A DNA stretch of 35,731 nt from Methylobacterium sp. WL1 (lineage in GTDB: Bacteria > Pseudomonadota > Alphaproteobacteria > Rhizobiales > Beijerinckiaceae), in NCBI RefSeq assembly GCF_008000895.1, contig NZ_CP042822.1:1-35731 (forward strand). Direction: 5' to 3'. A program made the position numbers and the translations under genes. Positions 32,496-35,731 of the stretch are shown one piece after another (position 1 is the stretch's first letter; each line of letters starts with the position of its first letter). Below the pieces are notes generated by a model that was not told the origin of the DNA, ran no database searches, and was given only the letters and a program-made list of their open reading frames with translations.

Positions 32496-32758
32496 GGCGC
32501 GTTACTGTCGACAACGGAAGATATCAGTTCGTCGAGAGCGGCGAGACGGCCGACCTGGTCGGCCTTTATACCCTTGCGATGCAGGGCAAATCGGAAGGCG
32601 ACGGCAGCCGGTGCGTTCAGGTCATGCCTCTCAATACCATCGAGGAGGGCGAGAACCGCTGCAGGCGTAACGGTCTAGGTTACGAGGGTCCCGCTCATGC
32701 GGCATCGTCCTGCATGGTCGCGATAAGGCGACGTAGCCCGAACTCGCCCGCCCGCTGA
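32474..32758 (+). pseudogene. Coding-like frame without a start codon
   Basis: The frame open from after a TAG near 32473 to TGA at 32756-32758 reads VTVDNGRYQFVESGETADLV, then GLYTLAMQGKSEGDG, and PLNTIEEGENRCRRNG, which has strong protein character. No ATG, GTG or TTG precedes this part; the first ATG is in 'AMQGK'. It overlaps the previous gene by 22 bp and runs into the minus-strand gene at its end. It may be a gene with a damaged start, or a 3' fragment. Confidence 0.4.
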
Positions 32759-32952
32759 TGGTCAGGATCCCGTGAACCGAGCTGCCCGAGCATGTACGTG
32801 GCGAAGCGGCGATCATGCAGCGTCACCGCGTCGACATCGGTGGCGAGGATACCGCGGTGCTCGGCCTCGCTCCGGCCAGCACGGATGACCTGAGCGGCGA
32901 AGGTCTCACCGATGGCGCGGACGGCGCCGGGGAAGGGGATGGTCTCGGCCAT
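32695..32952 (-). CDS. Hypothetical protein
   Basis: An 85-residue protein from the ATG at 32952, with GAGAGG six bases upstream; an ATG at 32958 is too close to it. It contains ETIPFPGAVRAIGETFAAQV and HDRRFATYMLGQLGSRDPDH, both of normal composition. No family is recognised. It lies 10 bp downstream of the next minus-strand gene and probably shares its transcript. Confidence 0.6.
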   Translation of the reverse strand: MAETIPFPGAVRAIGETFAAQVIRAGRSEAEHRGILATDVDAVTLHDRRFATYMLGQLGSRDPDHQRAGEFGLRRLIATMQDDAA

Positions 32953-32962
32953 GGTCATCCTC

Positions 32963-33263
32963 TCAGGCGCTCGCGGCAGTCGCGACGGCATCACGGTTCT
33001 CCTCAGGCTGTGGGACGGTGAAGAGCGGCGAACGAGGCCGCACGGTTCGGCGATCAAGCGCCGCGAGGGCTTCGAGCTGGTGCAGGGTGGGCTCCAAGCT
33101 GGTCGGGATCGGTCTCGGCCTTGCGCAAGGTCTCGGTGAAGGCGTCGCCGCGCGGTCCGAGGGTAACCCGAGCAATCGCCCGCATCGCGCGCAGCCGCGC
33201 CAGGCGCTCGGCTGGATCAACGTCAGGACGCCAAGGCCCGAAGGCGTTCTGCAAGGCGATCAT
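32963..33263 (-). CDS. Hypothetical protein, frameshifted near 33096
   Basis: From the ATG at 33263 the frame reads IALQNAFGPWRPDVDPAERL and RAIARVTLGPRGDAFTETLR. It then should continue as EPTLHQLEALAALDRRT in another frame and stop at 32963. Removing one base near 33096 (CTTGGAG to CTGGAG) joins them. The repaired protein has about 99 residues. It starts within the stop of the upstream gene (ATGA). No family is recognised. Confidence 0.55.
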
Positions 33264-33988
33264 CGGCCGAACTCCCACCAGGGGATGCCAGCCGGCTGCC
33301 CGAATTTCATGCGGTGGGTGAGGTGCCCGAACGAAACCTCGGTTGCCGTGATCGCGCGGACCGCACCGCTTGTCGGCAGCACCAAGGCCCCGCAGGCGTC
33401 GACCCTGATGATGCCCGCCGCCTCGTGGACCCCGAAAAGCCGGCTCGCTGTCCAACCCAGAGCCTCGGCCTGCAGGCCGAACTGGTCGAGGAAAGCGAGT
33501 GCACGCGCATATACGCGGGGCCATTCACCGCCGCGGTAGTCGGGGCAGGGCGGTTGCTCGGGGTCAAGGCGGGCGAGGCCAGCACGCCAATGGGTAAGGC
33601 CATCACCGACCGGCAGCGAGCCTGGATTTCCCGTTTCTTCTTCTTTTTCCCGTTTTATAGAGAGAGAACGGGAAATGTAAGTGCATGATTTTGATGGCTT
33701 TTCCCGCTGTTCCCGCATTTCCCGTGGGTTTGCGTATGTGTCTCGCGCGCGCCCGCTCGCACCCGCGCGCACCCGCGCCTGGGTGGCTTGAGAAAGATCG
33801 GATACCTGATCCCTGTTTTGGCTACGGGAAATCCGGGAAATCCGGGAAATGTTTTTATCTTCAGTATCTTGACCGTTCCCGTGAGCGTCCCTGGAAACGG
33901 GAAATCCGGGAAATTTATTCTTTGCGGGCTGCTCGGGCTGCGGCCGGACCGCCTCTGCGGTCTCGGCGAAGAAGGCTGCGAGGTCCAT
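33260..33988 (-). CDS. Hypothetical accessory protein with repeat-coded linker
   Basis: A 242-residue protein. It has a short N-terminal helix (DLAAFFAETAEAVRPQ), then about 90 residues of Arg/Lys/Glu/Ser-rich linker (ISRISRISRSQ; NPREMREQREKP). A folded C-terminal domain has THWRAGLARLDPEQPPCPDY, LDQFGLQAEALGWTASRLFG and VDACGALVLPTSG. The domain looks like a conserved protein of Methylobacterium mobile DNA that I cannot name. The linker DNA is dense in CGGGAAAT-type repeats, so the protein sequence there may be a by-product of a DNA element. Confidence 0.65.
   Translation of the reverse strand: MDLAAFFAETAEAVRPQPEQPAKNKFPGFPVSRDAHGNGQDTEDKNISRISRISRSQNRDQVSDLSQATQARVRAGASGRARDTYANPREMREQREKPSKSCTYISRSLSIKREKEEETGNPGSLPVGDGLTHWRAGLARLDPEQPPCPDYRGGEWPRVYARALAFLDQFGLQAEALGWTASRLFGVHEAAGIIRVDACGALVLPTSGAVRAITATEVSFGHLTHRMKFGQPAGIPWWEFGR
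33626..33914. repeat. Cluster of CGGGAAAT-type repeats on both strands
   Basis: CGGGAAAT occurs on the plus strand at 33669, 33825, 33834, 33843, 33898 and 33907. Its complement is at 33626 and 33717, and near forms (TTTTCCCG or GTTCCCG) at 33645, 33699, 33709 and 33875. Two tracts are tandem with a 9-bp period (33825-33850 and 33898-33914). It lies inside the gene at 33260-33988. Confidence 0.7.
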
Positions 33989-34005
33989 CAGCGGCGGCCT
34001 CCCTC

Positions 34006-34431
34006 GTGAACGGCGAAGGGCGGCTCTTGGCGCGGGACATCATGCGCCGGGTGGCCAAGGACATCGGGGCGGACTGGAGCTTCGAGTCCATGAAGCTCAA
34101 CGTCGTCCACAAGACCGAGGCGCTGCCGGGCGGCGACATCGTCATCAACTCGAAGACCGGCATGGTCGGCCGAGCGACGCAGACCTTCAACGGCATCATC
34201 GTCCGCACGCTGTTGAACCCGTCGATGTACAAGGACCGGATCGTGAAGATCGACGAGGCTTCGATCGATCGCGCCGCGCCGGATCCGACCTTCGGCTACG
34301 ACAACTCGAACAACGCCAAGATCCCGAGCATCGCAACGGACGCCCTCTATCATAGCGAGCGCCTCGCCGTGCTCCTGTCCTCGGCCCTGTTCCTGGCCGG
34401 TGCGATCCCGTTGCTCTGGGCAGTAGGCTGA
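34006..34431 (+). CDS. Phage-like protein fragment (baseplate-hub-like), truncated
   Basis: The frame reads RRVAKDIGADWSFESMKLN, then TFNGIIVRTLLNPSMYKDRI and VKIDEASIDRAAPDPTFGYD, which recalls phage hub or late-control proteins ('LLNP..K.R.VKID...I'). The end changes into a hydrophobic helix (AVLLSSALFLAGAIPLLWAVG) that does not fit that family, so the 3' end may be replaced. There is no good start: the GTG at 34006 lacks a ribosome site, and the frame continues upstream into the repeat cluster. I take it as a remnant that may still be translated. Confidence 0.45.
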   Translation: MNGEGRLLARDIMRRVAKDIGADWSFESMKLNVVHKTEALPGGDIVINSKTGMVGRATQTFNGIIVRTLLNPSMYKDRIVKIDEASIDRAAPDPTFGYDNSNNAKIPSIATDALYHSERLAVLLSSALFLAGAIPLLWAVG

Positions 34432-34492
34432 CCCTCCAGGCGCACGAGAAAACACCTCGGCCCCCCGTTAGTAGCACCCAGCCGATGACCAC

Positions 34493-35080
34493 TCAGCCGA
34501 GGTCATCCGGTGACGTGCTCCGGCGCTTCGAACCCGGCGGGCGAGGGGCCGTGTTCGTCCAGGGCATCGTGCCGTTAGGCCGACGCGGGATCGACTGAAC
34601 TTTACCTTTGAGGTCGTCTGTCCGTTCGGGGCGCGGGCCTTGGCATCCACCGTCACGCCACACCCGAAAGGCACGGCCGTAGATCCATTCCTCTCGGTCG
34701 TGATCGGCTCGGACGATCATATCGGCGATCACCCGCTCGGCTTCATCCTTATTGAAGAGCGCCTTTCCGAGCAGAGAGACCATGTAGCGCCGGAGCTTCT
34801 GCGGCGCGTCCAGATCCGGGCGAGTATGCAAGAGCCGCAGCACCGCATGCAGCGTAGCCCGGGCGACATCATCCCGGTCCGGCGTCCCGGTCCTCTGTCG
34901 GCTCTGCCGGCGCTCTGCCTCGGTCTCCGCATGGGCGTCGAGGCTGTGCTTCAGCCGCTTCGACATGCCCTTGCGGGACTTCCGGGCCGGGGGTGTCCAT
35001 CCGGGACGGCCGGGGATGAGGTTGGGGTCTGGTTCTCGTCGGACATCGGGGTGCCTCCGTTTCAGAGGTCCCTCATTCAT
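34493..35080 (-). CDS. Hypothetical basic protein
   Basis: A 195-residue protein from the ATG at 35080. The first half is Arg/Lys/Pro-rich (RREPDPNLIPGRPGWTPPAR, then KSRKGMSKRLKHSL) and probably disordered. The middle, TLHAVLRLLHTRPDLDAPQK then RRYMVSLLGKALFNKDEAE, is a folded helical region with DREEWIYGRAFRVWRDGG. The end is basic again. It may bind nucleic acid. No family is recognised. Three 'GGCTGAC'-type repeats lie 60-110 bp upstream. Confidence 0.6.
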   Translation of the reverse strand: MNEGPLKRRHPDVRREPDPNLIPGRPGWTPPARKSRKGMSKRLKHSLDAHAETEAERRQSRQRTGTPDRDDVARATLHAVLRLLHTRPDLDAPQKLRRYMVSLLGKALFNKDEAERVIADMIVRADHDREEWIYGRAFRVWRDGGCQGPRPERTDDLKGKVQSIPRRPNGTMPWTNTAPRPPGSKRRSTSPDDLG

Positions 35081-35138
35081 ACCTGATCGACGCAAGACAC
35101 AAACGGCCGAGCTACATCAGAGCCTTGGAGGCCTCATC

Positions 35139-35189
35139 GGCTGACCCGGTCGCATCAGCGGCTGACGCCGGGACCGGTCAGCGGATGAC
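35139..35189 (+). repeat. Three short direct repeats upstream of the basic-protein gene
   Basis: GGCTGAC at 35139 and 35160 and GGATGAC at 35183, each preceded by a CATC, CAGC or TCAGC block, recur at intervals of 21 and 23 bp, about two helix turns. Confidence 0.4.
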
Positions 35190-35191
35190 GC

Positions 35192-35476
35192 TCAGGCGTT
35201 AGGGATCCAACTCGCCATGACCGTCTGGCGAGTTGTGATGCCGTCATGGCGAGGCATGGACGACGGTACCTGGATCGATGACCGTCGGGCTTCCAGGCGC
35301 TTGGCCTCGTCCCGCCACGCATCGCGCTCTGTCCGCATGGCATCGACGAGGGCATGCATGTTCCCAGCGTCGATAGCGGTCTCCATGAGCATGTCCTGGG
35401 CGATCGCGAGCTGCTGGCGCAGGTCAGCGTTCTCGCGCGCGATGGCAACGAGCAGGGCGGTCACGTCTTCGCCCAT
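35192..35476 (-). CDS. Hypothetical coiled-coil protein
   Basis: A 94-residue protein from the ATG at 35476. Residues 1-68 form a long charged helix (ALLVAIARENADLRQQLAIA, then MRTERDAWRDEAKRLEARR), a probable coiled coil. The last 25 residues are different in character (VPSSMPRHDGITTRQ) and are encoded by an 11-bp inverted repeat, which suggests that the original 3' end was replaced. No family is recognised. GGAG precedes the start. Confidence 0.65.
   Translation of the reverse strand: MGEDVTALLVAIARENADLRQQLAIAQDMLMETAIDAGNMHALVDAMRTERDAWRDEAKRLEARRSSIQVPSSMPRHDGITTRQTVMASWIPNA
35211..35253. repeat. 11-bp inverted repeat at the end of the coiled-coil gene
   Basis: CTCGCCATGAC (35211-35221) and GTCATGGCGAG (35243-35253) are exact complements around a 21-base loop. 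It may act as a terminator or be an end of an inserted piece. Confidence 0.55.
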
Positions 35477-35604
35477 CGGTACCTGCTCCAGATTGAAGGC
35501 AGGCTTTAGCTGAAGCTACGGCCAAGCTTCAACCGCTTTCGTCATCCTAGGTGGCAGTCCTACCGCTACGCTTCTTTCACACCTGGTGGCACAGTGCCGC
35601 CACC

Positions 35605-35731
35605 ATGCCGATCCGGCCCGAGCACCGCTTCTTTTACCCGATCGACTGGCGCGAGCTGTCGATGGCGATCCGCTTCGGCCGGGCGCAGGGCCGCTGTGAG
35701 AGCTGCGGGCGGCCGCACGGGCAGAAGGTCT
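35605..35731 (+). CDS. HNH endonuclease-like protein, 5' part (continues at base 1)
   Basis: The first 42 codons of the HNH gene: RPEHRFFYPIDWRELSMAIR then GRCESCGRPHGQKV. The CESC pair is the first half of the zinc site, completed by CQRCH in the part at 1-302. The gene leaves the window one base into a Tyr codon that bases 1-2 complete. The gap 35477-35604 upstream has only a short hairpin-like GGTGGC/GCCACC just before the ATG and no clear ribosome site. Confidence 0.85.
   Translation, partial: MPIRPEHRFFYPIDWRELSMAIRFGRAQGRCESCGRPHGQKV

Noticed and set aside
33626..33914. Possible CRISPR array
   Set aside because: The repeats are 8-9 bp, on both strands, without regular spacers or cas genes.

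Overview
The window reads as one complete circular replicon of 35,731 bp, probably a plasmid, from a high-GC alphaproteobacterium of the Hyphomicrobiales. Methylobacterium or a close relative is the best guess. The evidence is the high GC content, a MucR-type regulator, DUF6894, DUF3606 and DUF305 proteins, a small HNH protein of a type familiar from that group, and a lack of tRNA, rRNA or core metabolic genes. The circularity claim rests on the sequence: an HNH gene begins at 35605, runs off the right edge, and continues in the same frame at base 1 to a stop at 302. Joined, the two halves give a 142-residue protein with all expected zinc and HNH residues.

Layout. 1-6.4 kb: the HNH 3' half and small stress or envelope genes (TerB-like, DUF6894-like, DUF305, secreted Pro-rich and Gly-rich proteins, DUF3606), a remnant of a second HNH gene, and a winged-helix gene with one frameshift. 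6.4-10.7 kb: an IS3-family element that cuts off the 3' end of a 427-codon gene, then a divergent pair that includes a stand-alone M41-like HExxH protein. 11-15.5 kb: small secreted or membrane proteins, a Crp/Fnr-type regulator broken by three frameshifts, and an AT-rich gene for a multi-zinc-ribbon protein. 15.7-17.2 kb: the partition module (ParA plus ribbon-helix-helix partner) enclosed by a 16-bp inverted repeat. 17.4-19.0 kb: an IS1182-family element with a 4-bp target duplication and a multiply frameshifted transposase. 19.1-22.3 kb: a CheB-CheR-coiled coil-PAS fusion and two small upstream genes. 22.5-25.2 kb: a 19-bp-spaced repeat array, then an operon of YkgJ-like protein, small protein and tyrosine recombinase; the recombinase gene carries an in-frame insert bounded by perfect palindromes. 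25.5-28.7 kb: a MucR paralogue without zinc-binding cysteines, a recombinase remnant, and a superinfection-immunity/zinc-ribbon/TonB-C fusion. 28.7-31.0 kb: a tightly overlapping operon of small paralogous proteins that share an N-terminal L-x2-RL-x-RLE motif, with a DUF5681 protein. 31-35.5 kb: further small accessory genes and a gene whose DNA holds about twelve copies of a CGGGAAAT-type motif.

How it works together: maintenance probably depends on ParA/RHH and the tyrosine recombinase (dimer resolution or integration). I see no canonical RepA, RepC or RepABC gene, no relaxase and no type IV secretion genes, so the replicon is not self-transmissible on this evidence. The initiator is unidentified; the winged-helix gene at 5647-6409 is one candidate. 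Many genes carry one-base frameshifts at G or C runs with otherwise intact coding, which suggests homopolymer errors in the assembly as much as real gene decay.
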